Of a stretch of 35,599 nt of DNA, positions 24,134 to 31,675 are shown piece by piece (positions within the stretch are counted from its first letter, which is position 1; the number at the start of each line of letters is the position of its first letter). The notes beneath the pieces are model-generated. The model did not search any database and was not told the DNA's origin. It saw only the letters and a list, made by a program, of their open reading frames with translations. The DNA comes from Nocardia ninae NBRC 108245 (GTDB lineage Bacteria > Actinomycetota > Actinomycetes > Mycobacteriales > Mycobacteriaceae), in NCBI RefSeq assembly GCF_007990755.1, contig NZ_BJXA01000086.1:1-35599 (forward strand). Reading direction: 5' to 3'. The translations under genes were made by a program, and so were the position numbers.

Positions 24134-25381
24134 TCAGTCGCCGACGGTGATCGCCTGCGCCTCGGCGACGCTGTGCGGCGCCGGATCGTGGTCGTCGATG
24201 TGTGCGAGGGCCGCGCGGCCGGCCAGCAGGACGAGCACCGCGCCCGCGGTACAGGCCGCGCCGACCCAGAACGGCAGCGCGATGCTGTGCTCGCCGAGCT
24301 TGCCCGCGAGATACGGCGCGGCCGCGCCACCGGCGAAGCGGACGAAGCTGTAGGCCGCCGAGGCGGTCGACCGCTCGACCGGCGCGGAGATCATCATGGC
24401 CTCGGTGATCAGGGTGTTGTTCACCCCGAGGAACAGTCCGGCCAGCACGGTTCCGATGATCAGCACCGGCTTGTGCTCGGCGAACGCCGCCATCACCGCG
24501 AGGTCCGCGGCGAACAGCGCCAGCGCGAGTCCCATCATCGGCAGCGAACCGAACCGCCGCTGCAGCCGCGGCGCCAGGAACACCGACGCGAGCGCGAGCA
24601 GCACGCCCCAGCCGCAGAAGATGAAGCCGATCGCATAGGTGCCCATGTCCAGGGGGAACGGCGTGTAGGCGAGCAGGGTGAAGAAGCCGAAGTTGTAGAG
24701 GAGCGCGGTGAGGCTGACGGTCAGCAGGCCGCGATGCCGTAGCGCGAGGAAGGGTGCGGCGATCGAGGTGCGGTGCGTCGGTTTCGGGCCTTCGGGCAGC
24801 AGCACGACGATGCTTACCAAAGCGACGGCCATCAATACCGAGACACCGAAAAACGGGCCACGCCAGCTGATTCCGCCGAGCACGCCGCCGAGCAGCGGAC
24901 CGGTCGCGATGCCGATGCCGAGCGCGGCCTCGTAGAGGATGATCGCGCGGGCGACGCCGCCGCTGGCCGCGCCGACGATGGTGGCCAGCGCGGTGGCGAT
25001 GAACAGGGCGTTGCCGAGACCCCAGCCCGCACGGAAGCCGACGATCTGGGTGACGGTGTCCGACAAGCCCGCCAGCGCCGCGAACACGATGATGATGGCC
25101 AGACCGGCCACCAGGGTCTTCTTCGCGCCGAACCGGCTGGACACCACGCCCGTGATCAGCATGGCCACGCCCGTGACCAGCATGTAGCTGGTGAACAGCA
25201 GCGAGACCTGCGACGGCGAGGCGTGCAGTTGTTCGCCGATCGGTTTCAGGATGGGGTCTACCAGCCCGATCCCCATGAACGCGATCACGCTCGCGAACGC
25301 AACGGCCCAAACGGCTTTCGGTTGGCCGGTGGCCGCACTGGTGTCCGCGCCGTCGGCGCGGGCGGGAGCCAATGTGCTCAT
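24134..25381 (-). CDS. MFS drug-efflux-type transporter
   Basis: A 415-residue inner-membrane protein with about 12 hydrophobic segments. It carries the DHA1-type motifs: FMGIGLVDPILKPIG in helix 1, RFGAKKTLVAG after helix 2 (motif A) and GLGNALFIATA further on. Such transporters export drugs or metabolites by proton antiport. ATG 25381 has GAGGGAA 6 nt upstream; a TTG one codon earlier is not needed. It follows a MarR-family gene by 11 nt, the usual layout for a drug-responsive pump. Confidence 0.9.
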   Translation of the reverse strand: MSTLAPARADGADTSAATGQPKAVWAVAFASVIAFMGIGLVDPILKPIGEQLHASPSQVSLLFTSYMLVTGVAMLITGVVSSRFGAKKTLVAGLAIIIVFAALAGLSDTVTQIVGFRAGWGLGNALFIATALATIVGAASGGVARAIILYEAALGIGIATGPLLGGVLGGISWRGPFFGVSVLMAVALVSIVVLLPEGPKPTHRTSIAAPFLALRHRGLLTVSLTALLYNFGFFTLLAYTPFPLDMGTYAIGFIFCGWGVLLALASVFLAPRLQRRFGSLPMMGLALALFAADLAVMAAFAEHKPVLIIGTVLAGLFLGVNNTLITEAMMISAPVERSTASAAYSFVRFAGGAAAPYLAGKLGEHSIALPFWVGAACTAGAVLVLLAGRAALAHIDDHDPAPHSVAEAQAITVGD

Positions 25382-25392
25382 CAATGTTCCCT

Positions 25393-25836
25393 CTATGTCG
25401 GATTGTGCTGTGACGTAGCCTTTTTCAGGGCCTCCAGCAGTTCGTTCAAATCGGTGTCCATGCGGGCCAGACGTTCGGTGTCGAAGCCGGCCAATCGCGT
25501 GGTCAGCGCGGCGGCGAAGGCCTGTCGCGCATGGGTGAGCCGGTTGCGTCCGGCCGGGGTCAGTTCGACGACGACGGCCCGGGAATCGGCCGCGTCCTTG
25601 CGCCGGGTCGCGAAGCCATCCGCGACCAGCCTGCCGATCAGCGTCGTTGCCGCCGGCTGCGAACAGCGGTCGATCCTGGCGAATTCGCTGACCCGCACGG
25701 CGCCGTGTTCGTCGAGCACCGCCAGTGCCCGCAACACCGCCCGCGGCAGGTCGTCGCCGCTGATCACCCCGGCCAGCCGAGTGAGCCTGCCCGCGGTAAC
25801 GAGTAGATCGACGACGATGTCATCCGCTGTGTTCAC
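25393..25836 (-). CDS. MarR-family transcriptional regulator
   Basis: A 147-residue winged-helix protein: VLRALAVLDEHGAVRVSEFA, SQPAATTLIGRLVADGFATR (recognition helix), then the wing KDAADSRAVVVELTPAGRNR. GTG 25836 (VNTADDIVVD) is chosen; the frame stays open further left through an AT-rich operator-like region and a terminator, which is not plausible coding sequence. It probably represses the MFS gene behind it and its own promoter through the dyad at 25863-25881. Ligand unknown. Confidence 0.87.
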   Translation of the reverse strand: MNTADDIVVDLLVTAGRLTRLAGVISGDDLPRAVLRALAVLDEHGAVRVSEFARIDRCSQPAATTLIGRLVADGFATRRKDAADSRAVVVELTPAGRNRLTHARQAFAAALTTRLAGFDTERLARMDTDLNELLEALKKATSQHNPT

Positions 25837-25862
25837 CTGAGCCTGCTGCACCAGAATATTAT

Positions 25863-25881
25863 TACATAAGCTAACTATGTA
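25863..25881. promoter_or_regulatory. Candidate MarR operator
   Basis: TACATA (25863-25868) and TATGTA (25876-25881) form a 19-bp AT-rich dyad in a GC-rich setting, about 27 bp upstream of the MarR start. Its size and position suit a MarR-family operator. Confidence 0.5.
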
Positions 25882-25910
25882 TGTCTCGTGAACTCGATCA
25901 CGGACAAGGA

Positions 25911-25943
25911 ACAGCCCCGGTACGCAGTCCGTACCGGGGCTGT
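25911..25943 (-). terminator. Strong hairpin terminator of the fadD3-fadE33 operon
   Basis: ACAGCCCCGGTAC (25911-25923) and GTACCGGGGCTGT (25931-25943) form a perfect 13-bp stem with a 7-nt loop, 11 nt past the fadE33 stop. On the minus strand it is followed by TTCCTTG. It is the best terminator candidate in the window. Confidence 0.85.
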
Positions 25944-25954
25944 GACCTGGGTGT

Positions 25955-27010
25955 TCAGGAGGTGAGGGTGACCGGGCGGCGGGGTGTGCCGAACAGTTGG
26001 GCATTCCCGTGGGCGCGCTTGAAGAACAGCTGCGCGTCGTGTTCCCAGGTGATGGCGATGCCGCCGTGGAGTTGCACGGTTTCGGCGACGATCGTGCTCA
26101 GCGCCTCCGAGCAGTGCAGGCGAGCGACCCAGACGTCTTCGGCGGCGGTGGCGGCGTTGTCGGAGACGGCCAGGGTGGCTGCTGCCGAGGCGGACTCGGC
26201 CGATTCCAGCAGCACGTACATGTCGGCCATGCGGTGCTTGAGGGCCTGGAAACTGCCGATCGGACGACCGAACTGAACCCGGGACTTGGTGTATTCGACC
26301 GTCATCTCCAGACAGCGTGCCGCAGCGCCGACCTGTTCGGCGGACACTGCCGCCCAAGCGATTTCGCGCAGCCGCGCGATGGCGGGCGTGGGATCGCCGG
26401 TACCGAGGTGGTGGGCTTCGGCTGCGGTGAAGATGACTTCGGCCAGTTTGCGGGTCGGGTCCATGGTGGGCACGACGCGCCGCGCGACCCCGGCCGCGGT
26501 GGCATCGATCTCGAAGAAACCCGTCGAGGTGAGCACGATCAAGGTGTCGGCGGTATGGCCGTCGAGCACGTATCGAGCGGTGCCGGTGAGGGTTCCGCCG
26601 GACTCCTGTACTCCTGTTTCTTCCCAACCACTTTCGCCCGCCCAGCACACCGCGAGCGTTCGGGTGCCCTCCGCGACCTCGGGGAGCAGCCGGGCGCACG
26701 CCGCCGCGTCGCCGGACAGCAGCACGGCCTGGACGCCGAGAACGGCGGAGCCGAGCATCGGCACCCCGGCCAGTACGCGGCCGAGTTCGCCTACCACCAC
26801 CAAGGATTCGACCAGGCTCGCACCAACACCGCCGTGCTCCTCGGGGATGGCCAGCGCCGCGACCCCGATCTGTTCACACAGCAGCCGCCACAGTGCCGGG
26901 TCGTAACCGAGGTCGGTGTCCATCGCCGCGCGGACCGCGGCGGACCCGGCGTGCTTGGTGAGCAACGCCCGCACCGAGGCGGTGAACTCCTGAAGTTCGG
27001 TGTTCGTCAT
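25955..27010 (-). CDS. fadE33: Acyl-CoA dehydrogenase subunit, FadE33 type
   Basis: A 351-residue member of the acyl-CoA dehydrogenase family, acting in C/D-ring steroid degradation. Visible are ALAIPEEHGGVGASL in the N-domain, VEYTKSRVQFGRPIGSFQALKH and the C-terminal QLHGGIAITWEHDAQLFFKR. The canonical central YSEPxAGSDL loop is missing, as in subunits of heteromeric alpha2-beta2 dehydrogenases; in M. tuberculosis FadE31 pairs with FadE32 or FadE33. The start ATG 27010 overlaps the FadE32 stop by 4 nt. Name by order and size: fadD3-fadE31-fadE32-fadE33 is conserved. Last gene of the operon. Confidence 0.85.
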   Translation of the reverse strand: MTNTELQEFTASVRALLTKHAGSAAVRAAMDTDLGYDPALWRLLCEQIGVAALAIPEEHGGVGASLVESLVVVGELGRVLAGVPMLGSAVLGVQAVLLSGDAAACARLLPEVAEGTRTLAVCWAGESGWEETGVQESGGTLTGTARYVLDGHTADTLIVLTSTGFFEIDATAAGVARRVVPTMDPTRKLAEVIFTAAEAHHLGTGDPTPAIARLREIAWAAVSAEQVGAAARCLEMTVEYTKSRVQFGRPIGSFQALKHRMADMYVLLESAESASAAATLAVSDNAATAAEDVWVARLHCSEALSTIVAETVQLHGGIAITWEHDAQLFFKRAHGNAQLFGTPRRPVTLTS

Positions 27011-28029
27011 GCGGTCCCCCGCTGCGGCACGGCTGCCTCGCGCAGCGCGTCGGCGATCCGGGCACGGTGTAGATCTGGTGTGCCCCAGGCGGAACGAAGT
27101 GCGGTGACCTTGGTCAGCCACAGCGACAGGTCGTATTCGGCTGTGTAACCGATCGCGCCGTGTACCTGCAAGGCCGCTCTGGCGGCCTGGTGCGCCGCGT
27201 CGCCACAGGCGAGCACGGCGGCCGAGACGTCGCGGCCACGCGTCGCCTCGCCCATGGTGAGCGCGGCGCGGTACAGCAGCGGTTCGGCCAGATCCAATCC
27301 GATCAGCACATCGGCGAGCTTCTGCTTGACGGCCTGGAACTCACCGATCGGCTTGCCGAACTGCTTGCGCTGCTTGGCATATCCGGTGGCGGCGTCCAGC
27401 AGCGCGCGACCCGCACCGAGCAGCTGTGCCGCGCAGGCCAGCGCACCGGTGTCGAACGCGACGGCGACGGCGTCCGGTACCCCGTCACCCTCGGCGACCA
27501 ATTCGTCGGCCGCCACACTGAACATGCGGCGGGCCGGATCGATCGACCGCACCAATCCCGTCCGATGTGCGGTGTGCACCTGATCACCGTCGGCGATCAG
27601 CACCACCTCGGCGCTGTCGGCGTCCAGCGCCACCCTGCCCTGCTCCGGCGGCGCGAAAGCGATGGTGCCCAGCGCGGTACCTTCGGCGAAGCCGGGCAGC
27701 CAGCGTTGCGCCAGGCTCTTGTCCGGAAGCGCTTGCAGCAGTGCGGGTATCACGGCGGCGGTCTCCACCAGCGGACCCGGCGCGGCGGCGCGGCCGAGCT
27801 CCACGAACGCCACCACCAGATCGATCGGCTCCGCACCGACACCGCCGTGCTCGTCATCGATGGCCAGCCCGAGCACACCCGCACCGGCCAGCTGACCGAT
27901 CAACGCGCGACCGGGGCGCGGATCGCCGGACGCCCAGTTACGGACCGCGGCGGGCGTGCGGCCCGCATCGAGCAGCTTGCGCACGCTGGTGCCGAAGTCG
28001 AGTTGTTCGGGGCTGAGCGCGAACCTCAT
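27007..28029 (-). CDS. fadE32: Acyl-CoA dehydrogenase subunit, FadE32 type
   Basis: A 340-residue acyl-CoA dehydrogenase-like subunit: MRFALSPEQLDFGTSVRKLL at the N-terminus, LAIDDEHGGVGAEPIDL, YAKQRKQFGKPIGEFQAVKQ and QVHGAIGYTAEYDLSLWL. As in FadE33, the central substrate/FAD loop is reduced, so it is probably the partner of FadE31 in a heterotetramer. FadE32 has been implicated in a late dehydrogenation during HIP breakdown. It overlaps fadE31 by 4 nt upstream and fadE33 by 4 nt downstream, consistent with fixed stoichiometry. Confidence 0.85.
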   Translation of the reverse strand: MRFALSPEQLDFGTSVRKLLDAGRTPAAVRNWASGDPRPGRALIGQLAGAGVLGLAIDDEHGGVGAEPIDLVVAFVELGRAAAPGPLVETAAVIPALLQALPDKSLAQRWLPGFAEGTALGTIAFAPPEQGRVALDADSAEVVLIADGDQVHTAHRTGLVRSIDPARRMFSVAADELVAEGDGVPDAVAVAFDTGALACAAQLLGAGRALLDAATGYAKQRKQFGKPIGEFQAVKQKLADVLIGLDLAEPLLYRAALTMGEATRGRDVSAAVLACGDAAHQAARAALQVHGAIGYTAEYDLSLWLTKVTALRSAWGTPDLHRARIADALREAAVPQRGTA

Positions 28030-29168
28030 CGGCTGCTCCCTCTCGGTAGTCCGAGCAGCCGCTCGGCGATGATGTTGCGCTGAATCTCGTTGGTGCCCGC
28101 GTAGATCGGGCCGGACAGCGCGAACAGATAGCCGTCGGTCCACGGCCCGGATCGCTCGGCGGTCGCGCCGAGCACGTCCAGGGCGGTCTCGTGCATCGCG
28201 ATATCGAGCTCCGACCAGAACACCTTGGTGATCGATGATTCGGCGCCGAGCTTGCCGCCCTCGTTGAGCCGGGTCACCGTGCCGAAGGTGTGCAGCCGAT
28301 AGGCCTCGCTGCCGAGCCAGGCGTCCACCACGGCGTCGCGCTGTGCGGTGTTGGCCGGGTCGCCGGTGTCGAGCCACAGGTCGATCAACCGCTGGGCCGT
28401 CGCGCTGAACCGGCCGGGGCTGCGCAGTGACAGGCCGCGCTCGTTGCTCGAGGTGCTCATCGCCACCCGCCAGCCCTCGCCCGGCTCGCCGATCACATCG
28501 CGGTCGGGCACAAACACCTCGTCGAGGAAGATCTCGGCGAAGCCGGGCTCACCGTCCAGCTGTGGAATCGGGCGCACCGAAACACCATCGGCGGACAGCG
28601 GGAACATGACGTAGGTCAGCCCCTTGTGCCGCTCGGCCGCGGGGTCGCTGCGGAACAGACCGAAGGCCCAGTCCGCGTAGGCCGCTCGGGAACTCCAGGT
28701 CTTCTGACCACTCAGCAGCCAGCCGCCATTGGTGCGACGGGCGGTGGAACGGATGCCCGCGAGGTCACTGCCCGCCTCGGGCTCGGACCAGGCCTGCGCC
28801 CAGATATCGTCGGCGCGTGCCATTCTCGGCATGATCCGGTCGAGCTGCTCGGGAGTTCCGTGCTCGAACAGCGTTGGTGCCAAAAGGAAAATGCCGTTCT
28901 GGCTCACCCGGCCCGGCGCGCCCGCGGCGTAGTACTCCTGCTCGAACAGCACCCATCGCAGCAGGGAGGCGTCGCGGCCGCCGTACGACTCGGGCCAGGC
29001 GACCACCGAGAGGCGAGCGTCGGCGAGGGTGTGCTCCCAGGCCCGATGCGCCTCGAATCCGGCCTGCGTGTCCATCGAGGGCAGCGGTTGGGCGGGCTTG
29101 TTGGCGGCGAGGAACTCCCGGACCTCGGTCTGGAATTCCTGGGTCGCCTGGTCGATGTCGAGATCCAC
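28026..29168 (-). CDS. fadE31: Acyl-CoA dehydrogenase, FadE31 type
   Basis: A 380-residue full-length acyl-CoA dehydrogenase with WSEPEAGSDLAGIRSTA, SGQKTWSSRAAYADWAFGLF, NERGLSLRSPGRFSATAQRL and the C-terminal TNEIQRNIIAERLLGLPRG. By family it oxidises an acyl-CoA with FAD and hands electrons to ETF; in M. tuberculosis FadE31 forms complexes with FadE32 and FadE33. GTG 29168 overlaps the stop of the crotonase gene (TAGTG). The frame further upstream is a shadow of the crotonase gene. Confidence 0.9.
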   Translation of the reverse strand: MDLDIDQATQEFQTEVREFLAANKPAQPLPSMDTQAGFEAHRAWEHTLADARLSVVAWPESYGGRDASLLRWVLFEQEYYAAGAPGRVSQNGIFLLAPTLFEHGTPEQLDRIMPRMARADDIWAQAWSEPEAGSDLAGIRSTARRTNGGWLLSGQKTWSSRAAYADWAFGLFRSDPAAERHKGLTYVMFPLSADGVSVRPIPQLDGEPGFAEIFLDEVFVPDRDVIGEPGEGWRVAMSTSSNERGLSLRSPGRFSATAQRLIDLWLDTGDPANTAQRDAVVDAWLGSEAYRLHTFGTVTRLNEGGKLGAESSITKVFWSELDIAMHETALDVLGATAERSGPWTDGYLFALSGPIYAGTNEIQRNIIAERLLGLPRGSSR

Positions 29169-30046
29169 TACGTCGCCCCGTTCTCGGTCGAGGTCGCCTG
29201 CGCCTTCATCGTTTTGGCGTTCATGCCGCCCAGCGAGTCGGCGCCGACCTCCGCATTGTGCGCGTGCGCGAAGTGGTGCAGCCCGAACACCGAGTCCATC
29301 CCGGTGCGCATGCCCATCAGATCCTCCGCCTGGTTCACCGCCTTCTTGGTCAGCGCGAGACCGAATTGCGGCATGGCGGCGATCTTTTCGGCCAGCGCGA
29401 GCGTCTCGTCCTCCAGCTCGGCGCGCGGCACGACCCGGTTGACCATGCCCCATTCCTTGGCCTGCGCCGCACCGAACCGGTCACCGGTGAACAGGAACTC
29501 CTTCGCCGCGCGCGGGCCCATCACCCAGGGGTGCGCGAAGTATTCGACCCCCGGAATCCCCATCCGGACAACGGGATCGGAGAAGAAGGCGTCGTCCGAC
29601 GCGATGATCAGATCGCACACCCAGGCCAGCATGAGCCCGCCGGCGATGCAGGCGCCCTGCACCATGGCGATGGTCGGCTTGGGGATCTCCCGCCAGCGCC
29701 TGCACATGCCGAGATACACCTCGAGCTCACGCGCGAAGCGCTGATCGCCGCCGACCTTGTCGACGTGGTCCCACCACAGCGCCGCCTTGTTCGGATAGCG
29801 GATGTGGTGATCGCGTCCCGGCGTGCCGATGTCGTGCCCGGCGCTGAAGTGTTTGCCGTTGCCCGCCAGCACGATCACGCCGACCTCGGGGTCTGCCACG
29901 GCCCGCTCGAACGCCGCGTCGAGGGCGTAGGTCATCACCGAGTTCTGCGCGTTGCGGTAGTCCGGCCGGTTCAGCGTGACGATCGCCGTGCGACCACGCA
30001 CCTCGTACGTGACGACGTCACCCTCGTCCGGGATCGGTTCCGACAT
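29168..30046 (-). CDS. Crotonase-family protein lacking both catalytic glutamates
   Basis: A 292-residue enoyl-CoA hydratase/isomerase-fold protein: TAIVTLNRPDYRNAQNS, oxyanion segment KHFSAGHDIG, and GACIAGGLMLAWVCDLIIAS. When aligned by eye to rat crotonase (GGGCELAMMCDI, PEILLG), Glu144 is replaced by Met and Glu164 by Val (DPVVRMGIPGVEYFAH). A later Glu (GVEYF) may substitute, or the reaction may differ. It sits between fadD3 and fadE31, where M. tuberculosis has no gene. A hydratase is expected in HIP side-chain beta-oxidation, so it may fill that step. It overlaps fadD3 by 1 nt; GAGGAG precedes the ATG. Confidence 0.88.
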   Translation of the reverse strand: MSEPIPDEGDVVTYEVRGRTAIVTLNRPDYRNAQNSVMTYALDAAFERAVADPEVGVIVLAGNGKHFSAGHDIGTPGRDHHIRYPNKAALWWDHVDKVGGDQRFARELEVYLGMCRRWREIPKPTIAMVQGACIAGGLMLAWVCDLIIASDDAFFSDPVVRMGIPGVEYFAHPWVMGPRAAKEFLFTGDRFGAAQAKEWGMVNRVVPRAELEDETLALAEKIAAMPQFGLALTKKAVNQAEDLMGMRTGMDSVFGLHHFAHAHNAEVGADSLGGMNAKTMKAQATSTENGAT

Positions 30047-31599
30047 TACGAAATCTCCTCACGTAGTTGACGCTTGAGCACTTTCCCGGCGGCGCTGTAG
30101 GGCAGCTGGTCGCGGAACTCGATGAACCGCGGCACCTTGAAGTTGGCCAGCACGGTGGTGGCGTGGGCGAGCACCTGGTCCTCGGTGAGCGTCGCGCCCG
30201 GCTTGCGGACCACGAAAGCCTTGCCCACCTCACCCATTCGGGTATCCGGCACGCCGATCACGGCGGATTCGGCGATGCCGTCCAACCGCGCCAACGCCTG
30301 CTCGATCTCGGCCGGATACACGTTGAACCCGCCGGAGATGTACATGTCCTTGAGCCGGTCGGTGATCTTCAGGTATCCGCGTTCGTCCAGCGTGCCGACG
30401 TCGCCGGTGTGCAGCCAGCCCTCGGCATCGATGGTTTCCGCGGTGGCATCGGGATCGTCGAGGTAGCCGAGCATCACGTTCGGCCCGCGCAGCAGCACCT
30501 CGCCGTTGGGCGCGAGGCGCAGCTCGAAGTCGGCGATCGGGCGGCCGCAGGTGCCCGCGATGGTCGCCGCGTCGTCGTCCGCGCGGCACATGGTGCCGAA
30601 TCCCGCCGCCTCGGACAGCCCGTAAGCCGTGATGACGACGTCGAAGTCGAGCTCCGCGCGCATTCGCTCGATCAGCACCACCGGGACGGTCGCCGCCCCG
30701 GTGACGGCCACCCGCAGCGAGCTGAGGTCGAACTTGTCGCGGTCGGGGTAGTCGAGAATCGTCTGGTAGATGGTCGGCGGTCCGGGCAGCACCGTGACCT
30801 TCTCCTCGCTCACCAATCGCATGGTGGCGGGCACGTCGAACACCGCCTGCGGGATGATCACGGCCCCGGTGACCAGGCAGGCAAGGATGCCCGCCTTATA
30901 GCCGAAGTTGTGGAAGAACGGGCTGACCACCAGATACCGGTCGTCGCCGCGCAACGTCGCGCACTCCGCCCAGGCCCGCACCACCGACAGCGCCTGCCGA
31001 TGGGCGACCACGGTGCCCTTGCTGCGGCCGGTGGTGCCGGAGGTGAACAAGATGTCGGAGGTGTCCTCGGGGCTGACCGCCGACGCGCGCTCTTCCGCTT
31101 CGGCAGGCGTGGCCTTTTCGGCGACCCCGGCGAGCTCGGACCAGTCGAATGCGGTCTCGTCACTGGTCCGGGTGCCCGGTTCGACGGGGATGACGATGAC
31201 GGTCTCGATATCGAGTTCCGGGGCGCTCACGCGCAATTCGGCGAGCCGGTCGCGGCCGAGGAAGGTGCCCGCGATGAACAACGCCCTGGCGTCGACCCGG
31301 CGCAGCACGTCGGCGGCCTCGTCGGCGACGTAGCGGGTGTTCAACGGCACCAGCGACGCGCCGACATAGTGGGCGGCCAGCGCCGCGACGACCCAGTGGT
31401 GGGTATTGGGCGCCCACATGGCCACCCGGTCACCGGACTGCACGCCGCGCGCGATGAGCGCCCGCGCCACCTCCTGAACCGCCGCGAGCAGCTGCGTCCA
31501 GTCCAGCCGGACCGCGCCGTCGGCGAGGGCGGGAGCGGTGCCGAACGTGGCCGCGGCATGCCGCAGCGCCAGCGGAGTCGTCAGAGCAGGGGTTGTCAC
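30046..31599 (-). CDS. fadD3: HIP-CoA synthetase FadD3
   Basis: Activates HIP (the steroid C/D-ring propionate) with ATP and CoA, the entry step to ring C/D degradation. The 517-residue ANL-superfamily enzyme has P-loop TSGTTGRSKG, AYGLSEAAGFG, GWLHTGD, the hinge KITDRLKDMYISGGFNVYPA and the catalytic lysine in SAAGKVLKRQL. GTG 31599 is chosen for its AAGGA 5-6 nt upstream. GTG 31626 gives nine more residues and lacks such a site. First gene of the leftward KstR2 operon; identity rests on this context and on family motifs. Confidence 0.92.
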   Translation of the reverse strand: MTTPALTTPLALRHAAATFGTAPALADGAVRLDWTQLLAAVQEVARALIARGVQSGDRVAMWAPNTHHWVVAALAAHYVGASLVPLNTRYVADEAADVLRRVDARALFIAGTFLGRDRLAELRVSAPELDIETVIVIPVEPGTRTSDETAFDWSELAGVAEKATPAEAEERASAVSPEDTSDILFTSGTTGRSKGTVVAHRQALSVVRAWAECATLRGDDRYLVVSPFFHNFGYKAGILACLVTGAVIIPQAVFDVPATMRLVSEEKVTVLPGPPTIYQTILDYPDRDKFDLSSLRVAVTGAATVPVVLIERMRAELDFDVVITAYGLSEAAGFGTMCRADDDAATIAGTCGRPIADFELRLAPNGEVLLRGPNVMLGYLDDPDATAETIDAEGWLHTGDVGTLDERGYLKITDRLKDMYISGGFNVYPAEIEQALARLDGIAESAVIGVPDTRMGEVGKAFVVRKPGATLTEDQVLAHATTVLANFKVPRFIEFRDQLPYSAAGKVLKRQLREEIS

Positions 31600-31645
31600 G
31601 GTGGTCCTTACGTCCGTGTCGGGCACTTATGCGAGCGCCCTACAA

Positions 31646-31659
31646 AGCAAGTGCTTGGT
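31646..31659. promoter_or_regulatory. KstR2 operator shared by fadD3 and fadE30
   Basis: AGCAAGTGCTTGGT matches the KstR2 consensus AnCAAGnnCTTGnT at every fixed base. It lies between the divergent fadD3 and fadE30 starts. The acyl-CoA effector known for KstR2 is HIP-CoA, the product of FadD3. Confidence 0.9.
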
Positions 31660-31672
31660 AGGTTATCCTACC
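31657..31672. promoter_or_regulatory. Dyad with back-to-back -10 elements, fadE30/fadD3
   Basis: GGTAGG-TTAT-CCTACC is a 6-bp-arm dyad adjoining the KstR2 box. On the plus strand TATCCT (31664-31669) is a -10 candidate six bases before the fadE30 GTG at 31676. On the minus strand TAGGAT (31670-31665) could serve fadD3. Both would be occluded by bound KstR2. Confidence 0.5.
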
Positions 31673-31675
31673 GGC

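Noticed and set aside
25837-26004. N-terminal extension of the MarR regulator to 26004
   Set aside because: It would run through the strong terminator at 25911-25943, the AT-rich dyad and the end of fadE33.
26302-29744. Several long plus-strand frames antisense to fadE31-fadE33 and the crotonase gene
   Set aside because: All correspond to complementary-strand shadows; none has a ribosome-binding site, conserved motif or plausible composition.
31538-31675. Upstream extension of FadE30
   Set aside because: The frame spans the operator/promoter and the fadD3 start; the homologous region begins shortly after GTG 31676.
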